From NCBI GenBank assembly GCA_963729295.1, contig CAVSNJ010000020.1, positions 248,001 through 312,000 on the forward strand: a DNA stretch of 64,000 bases, read 5' to 3'. The notes beneath the pieces are model-generated. The model was given only the letters and a program-made list of their open reading frames with translations. It was not told where the DNA came from and made no database searches. Shown here piece by piece: positions 8,765-20,401 of the stretch. Positions within the stretch are counted from its first letter, which is position 1, and each line of letters opens with the position of its first letter. This DNA is from DATJLY01 sp963729295 (GTDB lineage Bacteria > Pseudomonadota > Alphaproteobacteria > ATCC43930 > CGMCC-115725). A program made the translations under genes and the position numbers.

Positions 8765-9609
8765 ACCCTGCTGACATCATCCGCCGCCTTATCGCGCGCT
8801 GGCGCAATCCAGGCCCGGCCGTCGCCGTGCTGCGGCTCGAGGGCGTGATCGGCGGCACCGGCCGCCGCGCCATAAATCTGCGCCGCTATGCCGGGGCGCT
8901 CGAGCGCGCGTTCCGTCAGAAGCGCCTCAAAGGCGTGGCATTGGCCGTCAATTCGCCGGGCGGCGCCGCAGCGCAGTCGCAACTCCTGTACCGCCGCGTG
9001 CGCCAGCTCGCCGACGAGCATGGCGTGCCGGTCTTCGCCTTCGCCGAAGACGTGGCGGCATCCGGCGGCTATTGGCTGGCGCTGGCCGCCGACGAGATCT
9101 ATGCCGAGGAGACTTCGCTCGTCGGCTCGATCGGCGTCGTCAGCGCGAGCTTCGGCTTCGCCCAGGTGCTGAACCGGTTCGGCGTCGAGCGCCGCCTCTA
9201 CACGGCAGGCGCGAACAAGTCGATGCTCGACCCGTTCCTGCCGGAGAAATCCGCCAACGTCGAACGCCTCGGCGCCTTGCAACGCGACGTGCACGAGAGC
9301 TTCAAGGCGCTCGTGCGGGCGCGGCGCGGCGCGCGCTTGAAGGGCGGCGACGAGGTGCTGCTCTCGGGCGAGGTGTTCACCGGCCGGCGCGCGCTCGAAT
9401 TGGGCCTGATCGACGGCATCGGCGATCTGCGCGGCGTGCTGCGCGACCGCTTCGGCGAGAATGTGCGGCTGAAAGCGATCGAGCCAGAGCGGCGCCGCTT
9501 CGCGCTCCTCGGATTCCGCCGCCCGCGCGGGCCCGACATTGTCGATCTCGCCGCCGAGATCGCGAGCTTCGTCGAGGAGCGCCTGATCTGGGCCCGCTTC
9601 GGGCTCTAG
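8761..9609 (+). CDS. S49 family peptidase (SppA/SohB-like)
   Basis: 282-residue single-domain member of the signal-peptide peptidase A family. The strand AVAVLRLEGVIG opens the fold; VNSPGGAAAQSQLLYRRVR supplies the oxyanion region; the nucleophile Ser is in VAASGGYWLALAADEI and the general-base Lys in TAGANKSMLDPF. A membrane anchor is not obvious in the first 20 residues, unlike E. coli SppA, so it may be a peripheral or cytosolic form. Third gene in the coupled DUF2007-methyltransferase-peptidase operon. Confidence 0.88.
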   Translation: MNPADIIRRLIARWRNPGPAVAVLRLEGVIGGTGRRAINLRRYAGALERAFRQKRLKGVALAVNSPGGAAAQSQLLYRRVRQLADEHGVPVFAFAEDVAASGGYWLALAADEIYAEETSLVGSIGVVSASFGFAQVLNRFGVERRLYTAGANKSMLDPFLPEKSANVERLGALQRDVHESFKALVRARRGARLKGGDEVLLSGEVFTGRRALELGLIDGIGDLRGVLRDRFGENVRLKAIEPERRRFALLGFRRPRGPDIVDLAAEIASFVEERLIWARFGL

Positions 9610-9642
9610 CCGCCTTCCCCGTCCTCGACCCTCGCGCGCTCC

Positions 9643-11865
9643 CTACTGGTGCGCCTGATGGAGCTTTGCCTCGTGCACGCGCACCTCGTCGTAGGTCCAG
9701 CAATGCATCCAGAACACCTTGCCGGCGGCCGGGAGCGCGTCGGGCGACGCGCCGTCGATCGTCTTCATGCACTCGGTCGCCTCGGCGCCGTTTAGGCCGA
9801 TGATGTTGGGGACGAAGATTTCCCAGCCCTCGACCGTGACGGGTCCGTTCGGCGTCGTTGAATAGCCCGGCTGACCGGCGGCCGGCGCCGCCGCTCCGCT
9901 CGCCTGGGCCGAATCCTTGATTTCGTAGCCGACCAGCATCGGCTTGCCCGGCTGCACCTCGACCTTGTGCATCGAGATGGTGAAGGTCTGCGACTTGAGC
10001 GGCGTCACCTTCAAGGTCGAGCCGCTCGAGAACATGCCGGCGCCGGAATAGCTGTTCACGGTGCCGTGCTCGGTGATCTCACACAGGAAATCGCCGAGCG
10101 GCACGGCGTCGCGGCCTTCCCACACATCCTGGCTCGCGTCGCTGCCGGCGCCGACGCTCGCCGCGAGGTCGGCGCAGGCCTGCTTGCGCGCCGACGCCGT
10201 CATCGCATTCCGGCTTTCCTGCATGGCCTTGAAATAGGTCTGGTAGGCGGGCGAGTTGACGACCCCTTGAGGGGCCTGTTCCAGTTGCAGGAGCGTGATC
10301 TGCGTGCCGGCGATCTCCGCGAGGGTCGCCGGTTTCGCGGCGAGCTTGGCCTTGAATTCCGGCAGCAGCTTGGCTGTCGCCTGCTCCAGCGTCTGATTGA
10401 AGGCGTCGCGGAAGGCTTGCTGGCCGCGCGGATCGGGAATGGTTGGCATGGTCTGCCCGACATAGGCGAACAGATTCTTCATGTCGTCGAGCGAGGCGAG
10501 CTTGACGCCGGCCAGTCCCTTGATCGCCGCGTCGGTGGCTTGCGCGGCGATGGCGGCGCGCTTGGCGTTGATCGCGTTGCCATACTTGGTGCGGTCGTCC
10601 TGCGTCACCTGGCCCAGCACCGGATCGCTCGCGAGCTGCGCCAGCGCGACGATCGATTGTCCCGTGTTCGGCAGCGCCTCGACCTTCGCGAGGTCGGCCG
10701 CCACCTGCGCCTGCGCCTTGTGATAGCCCGCCAGCGCCGCGCGCGCGTCAGCGATCTGCTGATCGGCGCCCTCGATCCAGCGGCCGCGATTGGCGAGCTG
10801 CATCAGTTCGCCCTGTTCGGGCGGCGCGCCCGGTCCCGGGATCGTCCGGGCCGAGGCCTGGCTGCAGATCTCGCGCAGCGTCTTCAGGTGCGCCACGTCC
10901 TCATCGGTCCAGTCGGCGACCGAGATGCCGAACACCGGCACGACGCGATCATCGGCGAAGGCATTCATAAGGTTGTGGCCGCCGAGCTGGGTGGTGCCCA
11001 TCGCCGCCGGGCCGCTGCTCCAGGTGTAAAGATCGACGCAGCTCGGCGGCGCGAACACCGCCGGCTTCGCCTGATGCAGCGCCGTGCGGATTTGCGCCGC
11101 CTTGTCGCTGGCTTCCTTGCGCAGTCGCGCCCGCGCGTCGTCATCGGCGACCGCGGCGACATCGAGGTTGAGCTTCATGAGCGCGATGACGCCGCCCGCG
11201 TCCTGCGGCGCGGCGCTGATCGTCTTCTCGGCATCGCCCGTCAATTTGCCCTCGATCGCGCCGTTGCGCGCTTGCAGCGCCTTGTAGAGCGTGGCGCGAT
11301 CGGCGTCGGGCAGTTGCAGCACCGCCTGCATCAGCCGCGCCGAGGGATCGGTGATCTCGCGCGGCAGGCCGCGCAGCACGCCCATGTCGGGCGCGGCGGG
11401 ATTGCCCTTCACGATCGCGGCGAGCACACGCCCGAGCTCGGGCGAATCGGGCAGCCCGTCGAGCTGGTTCCTCGCCGCGTCGGCATCGCCCCGCGCCTTC
11501 TGCGCCGCGGCGTTGGTCGGCACCACCGCGCCCAAGGCGCGGTTGGCGTTGGCGAGCGCACCAGCCGCGGCCGGGTCGCGCGCCTGGCCCGCCGCCTGGT
11601 AGCATTTCACGAGCGCCTGGCTCACCGTCTGCTCGTCCTCTTGGGTCCAGGACAGGACCGGAACGCCGAACACAGGGACAAGGATGTCGTCCGCGAATGC
11701 CTTCGAGAGCGCGAGGCGCGGGGCGAGGTTGAAGCTCTGGCCGGGGGCGGCATTGGCGGACCAAGTCACGAGCGTGGGGCAGCCGGGAATCTTGACCTGC
11801 GGCGCGGCGCTGGCCGCGGCGGCCGGCAGGACAAGCAGGACGGCAAGGCCGAGAAAGCCCCTCAT
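9643..11865 (-). CDS. secreted 740-aa protein with duplicated domain, unknown function
   Basis: Starts MRGFLGLAVLLVLPAAAASA, a clear Sec signal peptide, after a GGGGGGAT ribosome site. I do not recognise the family. Two internal copies of a ~65-residue unit are visible: about residues 28-93 (CPTLVTWSANA, AFADDILVPVFGVPVLSWT, CYQ) and 276-340 (CVDLYTWSSGP, AFADDRVVPVFGISVADWT, ICSQ). Each begins with Cys-x2-L-x-TW and ends with a Cys after a helix, suggesting a disulfide-closed module. Between and after them are long Ala/Lys-rich helical stretches, and a C-terminal region with CEITEHGTVNSYSGAGMF. Probably periplasmic. Confidence 0.75.
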   Translation of the reverse strand: MRGFLGLAVLLVLPAAAASAAPQVKIPGCPTLVTWSANAAPGQSFNLAPRLALSKAFADDILVPVFGVPVLSWTQEDEQTVSQALVKCYQAAGQARDPAAAGALANANRALGAVVPTNAAAQKARGDADAARNQLDGLPDSPELGRVLAAIVKGNPAAPDMGVLRGLPREITDPSARLMQAVLQLPDADRATLYKALQARNGAIEGKLTGDAEKTISAAPQDAGGVIALMKLNLDVAAVADDDARARLRKEASDKAAQIRTALHQAKPAVFAPPSCVDLYTWSSGPAAMGTTQLGGHNLMNAFADDRVVPVFGISVADWTDEDVAHLKTLREICSQASARTIPGPGAPPEQGELMQLANRGRWIEGADQQIADARAALAGYHKAQAQVAADLAKVEALPNTGQSIVALAQLASDPVLGQVTQDDRTKYGNAINAKRAAIAAQATDAAIKGLAGVKLASLDDMKNLFAYVGQTMPTIPDPRGQQAFRDAFNQTLEQATAKLLPEFKAKLAAKPATLAEIAGTQITLLQLEQAPQGVVNSPAYQTYFKAMQESRNAMTASARKQACADLAASVGAGSDASQDVWEGRDAVPLGDFLCEITEHGTVNSYSGAGMFSSGSTLKVTPLKSQTFTISMHKVEVQPGKPMLVGYEIKDSAQASGAAAPAAGQPGYSTTPNGPVTVEGWEIFVPNIIGLNGAEATECMKTIDGASPDALPAAGKVFWMHCWTYDEVRVHEAKLHQAHQ

Positions 11866-11997
11866 TTCATCCCCCCAAAGATACGTTGTTTAGCGACAGT
11901 AAATGAAATTCGTGTCGCCCGCGAGACACACTTCCGTGGCAAACATTGGGAAGCGCCCTGCCTTGACCCTCGGGCCAGCGAACGCCTAAACCGCCCC

Positions 11998-12255
11998 ATG
12001 GGAATGAGCTTCGGCAAGCTCGTCGTCCTCGCGATCATCATCGCCGTCGTGTGGACGGTGTTCCGCTATGCGCGGCGGCTGGATGCGACGGCGCGGGCGC
12101 TGCGCCGCGAACTCGACCGGCGGCGCGCGAGCGCCAAGCCCGCCGCCCGCACCATTGCCGCCGAGGATTTGGTGAAATGCGACCGCTGCGGCGCCTATGT
12201 CGCGGGACGAGGCGCGCAATCGTGCGGCCGGGAGGATTGCCCTTGGGGCGGCTGA
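11998..12255 (+). CDS. small membrane protein with C-terminal Cys4 ribbon
   Basis: 85 residues (ATG 11998; a second ATG at 12004 is possible). One N-terminal membrane span (LVVLAIIIAVVWTVFRYARR) is followed by a basic cytoplasmic linker and a C-terminal putative zinc ribbon: VKCDRCGAYVAGRG then SCGREDCPWGG, i.e. Cys-x2-Cys ... Cys-x4-Cys. Small proteins of this layout lie next to glycyl-tRNA synthetase genes in related bacteria as far as I recall; function unknown. Followed 88 bases later by glyQ. Confidence 0.7.
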   Translation: MGMSFGKLVVLAIIIAVVWTVFRYARRLDATARALRRELDRRRASAKPAARTIAAEDLVKCDRCGAYVAGRGAQSCGREDCPWGG

Positions 12256-12289
12256 GCGCGCGGCCGCGAGGAAGATTGGTTTTGCCAAA

Positions 12290-12299
12290 CGAACCCAAT
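12290..12299 (+). repeat. isolated copy of the CGAACCCAAT repeat
   Basis: The sequence CGAACCCAAT, preceded by CCAAA, matches the core of the seven-copy cluster at 47603-47864. Here it sits alone in the 88-base gap upstream of glyQ. Confidence 0.5.
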
Positions 12300-12343
12300 C
12301 CCACCTATTTTGCAACGCAGCAAACAACCAAGCAGGATCGGTC

Positions 12344-13225
12344 ATGCCGGCGGCGCGCGCATCGGGCGGCCGGAGTTTTCAGGCCCTCATCCTCGAGCTG
12401 CAAAAATTTTGGGCAGGGCAAGGCTGCGTCCTGTTGCAGCCTTACGACATCGAAGTCGGCGCCGGCACTTTCCACCCGGCGACGACCTTGCGCGCGCTGG
12501 GCCCCAAGCCGTGGCGCGCGGCCTATGTCCAGCCGTCGCGCCGCCCGACCGACGGGCGCTATGGCGAGAACCCCAACCGGCTTCAGCACTACTACCAGTT
12601 CCAGGTGATCCTGAAGCCCGCGCCCGAGGCGAGCCAGGAGCTTTATCTCCAAAGTCTCGCGGCGCTCGGCATCGACGCCAAGGCGCACGACATCCGCTTC
12701 GTCGAGGACGATTGGGAAAGCCCGACCTTGGGCGCCTGGGGGCTTGGCTGGGAAGTGTGGCTCGACGGCATGGAGGTGACGCAGTTCACCTATTTTCAGC
12801 AGGTGGGCGGCATCGAGTGCGATCCGGTCTCGACCGAGCTGACCTATGGGTTGGAGCGCCTCGCCATGTACATCCAGGGGGTCGAGAACGTCTATGACCT
12901 CGACTTCAACGGCGCCGGCATGACCTATGGCGACGTGTTCAAGCGCGCCGAGCGCGAATTCTCCGCTTACAATTTCGAGCACGCGGACACGCAAATTCTG
13001 GTCCGCCATTTCGCCGACGCCGAGCAGGAATGCCGCGCGCTCAACGAGCGCCGCCTGCCGCTGCCGGCTTACGACCAGTGCATCAAGGCGAGCCACGTAT
13101 TCAACCTCCTCGATGCGCGCGGCGTCATCTCGGTGACCGAGCGCGCCGCCTATATCGGCCGCGTGCGCGCGCTCGCGAAATCGTGCTGCGAAGGCTGGCT
13201 CGAAGGCGAAGGGCGCGCCTCCTGA
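12344..13225 (+). CDS. glyQ: glycine--tRNA ligase alpha subunit
   Basis: 293 residues from ATG 12344 (MPAARASGG), chosen because the family begins just before SFQALILELQKFWAGQGC. The class II aminoacyl-tRNA synthetase core is plain: EVGAGTFHPATTLRALGP, QPSRRPTDGRYGENPNRLQHYYQFQVI, and the WEVWLDGMEVTQFTYFQQVGG signature. Catalytic subunit of the alpha2beta2 bacterial GlyRS, charging tRNA-Gly in the cytoplasm. Its TGA overlaps the ATG of glyS (TGATG), so the two are co-translated. Confidence 0.97.
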   Translation: MPAARASGGRSFQALILELQKFWAGQGCVLLQPYDIEVGAGTFHPATTLRALGPKPWRAAYVQPSRRPTDGRYGENPNRLQHYYQFQVILKPAPEASQELYLQSLAALGIDAKAHDIRFVEDDWESPTLGAWGLGWEVWLDGMEVTQFTYFQQVGGIECDPVSTELTYGLERLAMYIQGVENVYDLDFNGAGMTYGDVFKRAEREFSAYNFEHADTQILVRHFADAEQECRALNERRLPLPAYDQCIKASHVFNLLDARGVISVTERAAYIGRVRALAKSCCEGWLEGEGRAS

Positions 13226-15282
13226 TGCCCGACCTGCTGCTCGAGCTTCTGACCGAGGAGATCCCGGCGCGGATGCAGGCGCAAGCCGCCGAGGATCTGA
13301 AGCGCATCGTCACGCAGAAACTCGAAGCTGCCGGGCTTTCCTTCACGGCGGCGTCGGGCTTCGTCACGCCGCGCCGGCTCGCGCTCGCGCTCGAAGGATT
13401 GCCGCTCGCCCAGGGCGACGTGAGCGAGGAGCGGCGCGGGCCCCGGGTGGGATCGCCCGCGCCGGCGGTCGAGGGCTTCCTCAAATCCGCGGGCCTCGCC
13501 ACCTTGGCCGAGTGCGAGGAGCGCACGACCGAGCGCGGTCAGTTCTATTTCGCCATCATCCGCCGCCCCGGCCGCGCCACGGCCGAGGTTCTACCCGAGC
13601 TGCTGCGCGGCGCGATCGTGGAACTGCCGTGGCCCAAATCCATGCGCTTTCCGGCGGCGCGCTTCCGCTGGGTGCGGCCGCTCTCGCGCGTGGTCGCGAT
13701 CTTCGACGGCGCGGTGCTGAGCATCCCGCTCGACGGCGTGCCCGTCGGCGACGAGACGATGGGCCACCGCTTCCTCGCGAAGGGACCGATCCGCGTCGAG
13801 CATTTTTCCGACTATCGCCAGAAACTCCGCAAAGCGCACGTCGTGCTCGACGCAGCCGAGCGCAAGCGCATCATCGAGCGCGGTTTGAAGCGCGAGGCCA
13901 AACGCCTCGGCGTCACGGTGCGGCCCGATGCGGCGCTGCTCGACGAAGTGACCGGGCTGGTCGAATGGCCGGTCGTGCTCGCAGGCACGATCGACCGCGA
14001 ATTCATGGAGCTGCCGCCGGAAGTGCTCGTCACCTCGATGCGCGCGCACCAGAAATATTTCGCCTGCCTCGATGCCGAGGGGAAACTCGCGCCGCACTTC
14101 CTGCTCGTCGCCAACATGCAGACGCGCGACAAGGGTGCCGCCATCGTCGCCGGCAACGAGCGCGTGCTGCGCGCGCGGCTTTCGGATGCGCGCTTCTTCT
14201 GGGACCAGGACCGCAAGGTGCCGCTTGCCGCGCGCGTGCCGAAACTGGCCGAGCGCGTGTTCCACCAGAAACTCGGCAGCGTGCTCGACAAGGTGGGCCG
14301 CGTGATGCGCCTTATCGATGCGATTGCGCCGCACGTGCCGGGAACGGATGCGGCAAAAGCGCGCCGCGCGGCCGAGCTCGCGAAGGCCGATCTCTCGACC
14401 GGCATGGTGGGCGAGTTCCCCGAGCTGCAAGGCGTGATGGGCCGCTACTACGCGCGCCACGATGGCGAAGCGGCCGACGTGGCCGACGCCATCGCCGAGC
14501 ATTACGCGCCGTTGGGGCCGAGCGACCGCTGTCCCACCGCGCCCGCGAGCGTCGCCGTCGCGCTTGCCGACAAGATCGACACGCTCGTTGGATTTTTCGC
14601 GATCGGCGAGACGCCGACCGGCTCAAAAGATCCGTTCGCGCTGCGCCGCGCCTCCTTGGGGGTGATCCGCCTCATCCTGGAGAACCGGCTGCGCCTGCCG
14701 CTGCGGGCGATGTTCGGCGCGGCCGCCGCGATCGGCGAATGGCCCAAGAATCCGGCGGACGAGCTCATCGATTTCTTCGCCGACCGGCTCAAGGTGCATC
14801 TGCGCGAGCGCGGCGTGCGCCACGATCTCGTGGCCGCGGTGTTCGCGGTCGGGCACGAGGACGATCTCGTGCGGCTGCTCGCGCGGGTCGATGCGCTGGC
14901 CGTGTTCCTGGCGGGGGACGACGGCGCCAATCTGCTCACGGCCTATCGCCGCGCCGCCAACATCGTCCGCATCGAAGAGAGGAAGGACGGCGCGCGCTAT
15001 GAGGGCGCGCCGGACGCCAAACTTTATAGTCAGGCCGAGGAGACGCGCCTCGCCGCCGCGCTGGCCGAAGCCGAAGCCCGCGCCAAGAGTGCGCTCGATG
15101 CGGAAAATTCCGCCCTGGCCATGGCGGCGCTCGCGGCGCTGCGCGCGCCCGTCGATGAATTTTTTACCCATGTCACTGTTAATTGTGACGATCGCGCGCA
15201 GCGGGCCAACCGCCTGCGGCTTCTGGCGCGGATTCGCGACACCCTCAACGCCGTCGCCGACTTCTCGCTGATCGAAGGGTAG
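13225..15282 (+). CDS. glyS: glycine--tRNA ligase beta subunit
   Basis: 685 residues beginning MPDLLLELLTEEIPARMQAQ, the invariant GlyS N-terminus. Other landmarks: TPRRLAL, GPR-VGSPAPAVEGFLKSAG, WPKSMRF, GHRFLAKGPI, SMRAHQKYF, and a C-terminal anticodon-binding region with DPFALRRASLGVIRLILEN and VTVNCDD near the end (usual form is V-M-V-M-x2-D). It binds and recognises tRNA-Gly. Starts inside the glyQ stop codon; ppdK follows 7 bases after. Confidence 0.97.
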   Translation: MPDLLLELLTEEIPARMQAQAAEDLKRIVTQKLEAAGLSFTAASGFVTPRRLALALEGLPLAQGDVSEERRGPRVGSPAPAVEGFLKSAGLATLAECEERTTERGQFYFAIIRRPGRATAEVLPELLRGAIVELPWPKSMRFPAARFRWVRPLSRVVAIFDGAVLSIPLDGVPVGDETMGHRFLAKGPIRVEHFSDYRQKLRKAHVVLDAAERKRIIERGLKREAKRLGVTVRPDAALLDEVTGLVEWPVVLAGTIDREFMELPPEVLVTSMRAHQKYFACLDAEGKLAPHFLLVANMQTRDKGAAIVAGNERVLRARLSDARFFWDQDRKVPLAARVPKLAERVFHQKLGSVLDKVGRVMRLIDAIAPHVPGTDAAKARRAAELAKADLSTGMVGEFPELQGVMGRYYARHDGEAADVADAIAEHYAPLGPSDRCPTAPASVAVALADKIDTLVGFFAIGETPTGSKDPFALRRASLGVIRLILENRLRLPLRAMFGAAAAIGEWPKNPADELIDFFADRLKVHLRERGVRHDLVAAVFAVGHEDDLVRLLARVDALAVFLAGDDGANLLTAYRRAANIVRIEERKDGARYEGAPDAKLYSQAEETRLAAALAEAEARAKSALDAENSALAMAALAALRAPVDEFFTHVTVNCDDRAQRANRLRLLARIRDTLNAVADFSLIEG

Positions 15283-15289
15283 GTGGTCG

Positions 15290-17968
<2,679 letters not shown>

Positions 17969-17971
17969 GCG

Positions 17972-18268
17972 CTAGCCCGTCGGCGGCGCGCCGCAGGATT
18001 GCGCGTCGTCGATCGGCACGCCGTGCCGCCACATGCAGCAGCGCATGAAGCCCTTGCGGCCGGCGTTCGCGACTTTCTGGTCGTCGATCTCCTGCTCGCA
18101 GGTGGTGAGCTGCCAGCGGTAGTTGGAGCCGGGGTTGTACCAGTCGCCGTAGCGGTTGCCGTAAGGATCGGTGAGCGTGAGCATGCTGCACCCGGCGAGC
18201 GCGAGGCCGAGCGCAAACGCGGCCTGCGCCCGCGCCCGCCCTGCGAACGATCGCCGCCGCCCGCGCAT
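17972..18268 (-). CDS. small lipoprotein, unknown
   Basis: 98 residues: a long basic start (MRGRRRSFAGRARAQ), hydrophobic stretch and lipobox LAGC-SML indicate a lipoprotein. The mature part has aromatic/Gly-rich DPYGNRYGDWYNPGSNYRW and four cysteines (TCEQE, RCCMWRHG, SCGAPP), suggesting disulfides in the periplasm. Its start codon abuts the stop of the upstream cupin gene with no gap. Unrecognised family. Confidence 0.65.
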   Translation of the reverse strand: MRGRRRSFAGRARAQAAFALGLALAGCSMLTLTDPYGNRYGDWYNPGSNYRWQLTTCEQEIDDQKVANAGRKGFMRCCMWRHGVPIDDAQSCGAPPTG

Positions 18269-18811
18269 CTAGGCGAGCGGCTCCTTGCCGTCGATCAGGA
18301 CGAAGCAGATGCGGCAGATGTCCTTGCTGCGATTGACCCAGGCATGGTTCGTCGCCTGTTGCACCAGGATGTCGCCCGCTTTCAGATGCACCTCGCTGTC
18401 GTCGAGCAGCATGTCGACCTCGCCGGAGAGGATGATGGCGTAGTCGATGGTGCGCGTCCGGTGCATCATCGGGTGGCGCGGCTTCCTCGCCTTCGGGTGG
18501 CTGTGCTCGGGCCCGAGATGCGCCTGCATGGCGCCGAGCTCGAGCTTGCTCACGTCGCCGATCGGCGGAAGGTCGAGTACGCGGATAACGGAGCCGCCCT
18601 TAGGCGGCGGAATGTCGATCTTCCGCGCCATCTTGTCGTTCTTGCCCTTCATGTCGGCGGGCGTTTCGTCGGTGACCCAGAGATTGTGCAGGACGGGGCC
18701 GCCGGGCCCGCGCTCGTCGCGGTGCGGCGTTGGTCCGTCGAACAAGATGACGGCCTTGCCTGACTCATCGTGCGTGGTGACGACACGGCGGACTTCCTTG
18801 CTGACGGGCAT
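18269..18811 (-). CDS. cupin domain protein
   Basis: 180 residues. The central region carries cupin motif 1-like GPEHSHPKARKPRHPMMHRTRTIDYAIILSGEV-type spacing (two His, then Tyr/Ile-rich strand and G-E-V) and motif 2 GDILVQQATNHAWVNRS with its conserved His. Cupins of this form bind a divalent metal; enzymatic or sensor role unknown. N-terminal MPVSKEVRRVVTTHDESGKAV and IRVLDLPPIGD are typical of small alphaproteobacterial cupins adjoining dioxygenase or catabolic genes, but no pathway partner is next to it here. Confidence 0.8.
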   Translation of the reverse strand: MPVSKEVRRVVTTHDESGKAVILFDGPTPHRDERGPGGPVLHNLWVTDETPADMKGKNDKMARKIDIPPPKGGSVIRVLDLPPIGDVSKLELGAMQAHLGPEHSHPKARKPRHPMMHRTRTIDYAIILSGEVDMLLDDSEVHLKAGDILVQQATNHAWVNRSKDICRICFVLIDGKEPLA

Positions 18812-18964
18812 TGTCTCCCTCCTCTTTCCCGAGCGGCCTCGCGCTAGCCTGCGGTGCCGCTTCGCGCGCTGTCAAGGCGGAGCGGTGCCGCATTATTGTC
18901 AGCGACGGCAAAGCAACTTATAAGTGACATGGGGCAACAATTCAAAGCAACGGAGGGACGCCCG

Positions 18965-20212
18965 ATGCGAGGCATTTCGAGGTTCGGCGTGGTCGCGCTG
19001 GTCGCCATGCTGGCGCTCTTTCAATGGAGCGCCCAGGCGGCGGAGCCGATCAAGATCGGGTTCAGCATGGCCCTGACCGGCGGGCTCGCGCCCAACGGCA
19101 AATCGGCGCTCCTGGCGATGCAGCTTTGGCAGCAGGACATCAACGCCAAGGGCGGGCTCCTGGGCCGGCAGGTGCAGCTCGTCTATTACGACGACCAGAG
19201 CCAGCCTTCGACCGTCCCCGCGATCTACACGAAGCTTCTGGACATCGACAAGGTCGATCTCGTCGTCGGGCCCTATGCGACGGCACAGATCGTGCCGGCG
19301 ATGCCGATCGTGATCCAGCGCAACCTCGTCTTCATCACGCTCCTGGGCCTCTCGGTCAATGACCAGTTCCACTATCCCGGCTATTTCCAGATCGCGCCCA
19401 ACGGCTCCGGCACCAAGGCCTTCACCAAGGGCTTCTTCGACCTCGCCGCGGCGCAGAACCCGAAGCCGCAGACGCTCGCGATCGCTTATGCCGATCAGCA
19501 ATACGCGCACGCCGGCGCCGACGGCGCGGCCGAGAACGCCAAGGCGGCTGGATTCAAGATCGTGTACGACAAGAGCTATCCGCCGACGACCGCCGACTTC
19601 TCGCCGATCGTGCGCGCGGTCGCGGCGACCAACCCCGACCTGTTCGTGATCGCCTCCTACCCGCCCGATTCGGTCGGCATGGTGCACGCCCTCCGCGAGG
19701 CGAATTTCACGCCCAAGATGGTCGGCGCCGGCATGGTCGGATTGCAGGCGACCGCGCTCAAGATGCAGCTCGGCCCGCTCCTGAACGGCATCGTCAACTA
19801 CGATTTCTGGCTGCCCGGCCCCAAGATGCAGTTCGATGGCGTGATGGACGTGATGAAGCGCTACCAGGAGGAGGCGTCGAAGCAAGGCGTCGATCCGCTG
19901 GGCTATTACATGGTGCCGTGGGCCTATGCCTATCTCCAGGTGCTGGGACAGGCGGTCGAGGCGACCAAGGGCCTCGACCAGGACAAGATCGCCAAATACA
20001 TGCACGAGGCGACGTTCAAGACCGTCGCCGGCGACGTGAAGTTCGGCGAGGACGGCGAATGGGCGAGCCCGCGCATGCTCCAGGTGCAGTACCAGCACAT
20101 CAAGAGCAACAACGTCGAACAGTTCCGCGATCCAAAGAACGACGTCATCCTCGAGCCGTCGGAATTCGCCGACGGCAAGCTGATCTATCCCTACGCGGAC
20201 GCGCTGAAATAG
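18965..20212 (+). CDS. branched-chain amino acid-type ABC substrate-binding protein
   Basis: 415 residues from ATG 18965 (GGAGGG 10 bases upstream), giving a Sec signal ending SAQAAEP. The mature protein opens IKIGFSMALTGGLAPNGKSALLAMQLW and has GLLGRQVQLVYYDDQSQPS and VDLVVGPYATAQ, the Peripla_BP_6 (LivJ/AmiC-type) fold. No permease or ATPase gene lies beside it, so it is an orphan binding protein; its partners must be elsewhere, or it is a sensor component. Ligand (amino acid, amide or aromatic acid) undetermined. Confidence 0.88.
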   Translation: MRGISRFGVVALVAMLALFQWSAQAAEPIKIGFSMALTGGLAPNGKSALLAMQLWQQDINAKGGLLGRQVQLVYYDDQSQPSTVPAIYTKLLDIDKVDLVVGPYATAQIVPAMPIVIQRNLVFITLLGLSVNDQFHYPGYFQIAPNGSGTKAFTKGFFDLAAAQNPKPQTLAIAYADQQYAHAGADGAAENAKAAGFKIVYDKSYPPTTADFSPIVRAVAATNPDLFVIASYPPDSVGMVHALREANFTPKMVGAGMVGLQATALKMQLGPLLNGIVNYDFWLPGPKMQFDGVMDVMKRYQEEASKQGVDPLGYYMVPWAYAYLQVLGQAVEATKGLDQDKIAKYMHEATFKTVAGDVKFGEDGEWASPRMLQVQYQHIKSNNVEQFRDPKNDVILEPSEFADGKLIYPYADALK

Positions 20213-20227
20213 CAAGGTCGTGCACAA

Positions 20228-20363
20228 CCCTCTCCGCCCGCCTGCGGGGGGAGAGGGTGCGAGCGCAGCGAGCGGGTGAGGTGGGGGGCGTGCCGCTCAT
20301 TCACCTCACCCTCCCATCGCTTCGCGATGGGCCCCTCTCTCTCCCCGCTCTGCGCGGAGAGGG
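20228..20363. repeat. compound palindromic intergenic repeat, copy 1
   Basis: Two adjoining hairpins occupy almost the whole gap after the binding-protein gene: CCCTCTCC/GGAGAGGG arms around 20228-20257, then GTGCGAGCGCAGCGAGCGGG, then GGGTGAGGTG (20274-20283) pairing with CACCTCACCC (20302-20311), and a final CTCTCC/GGAGAG hairpin. A shorter relative, sharing the GGTGCGAGCG-AGCGAGCGGGT core, occurs at 47714-47802. REP-type dispersed element; may also act as a transcript terminator. Confidence 0.7.
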
Positions 20364-20401
20364 AAATCAGCGGCACTCAATACGCATAGAAATCACCATC
20401 G

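Noticed and set aside
9967..12255. 762-codon open frame antisense to the 740-aa secreted protein
   Set aside because: High-GC shadow frame; low-complexity Arg/His-rich translation. Only its last 85 codons (11998-12255) form a plausible gene.
12256..12343. Riboswitch or T-box leader for glyQ
   Set aside because: Too short and without the T-box or glycine-riboswitch core; only the isolated repeat copy is visible.
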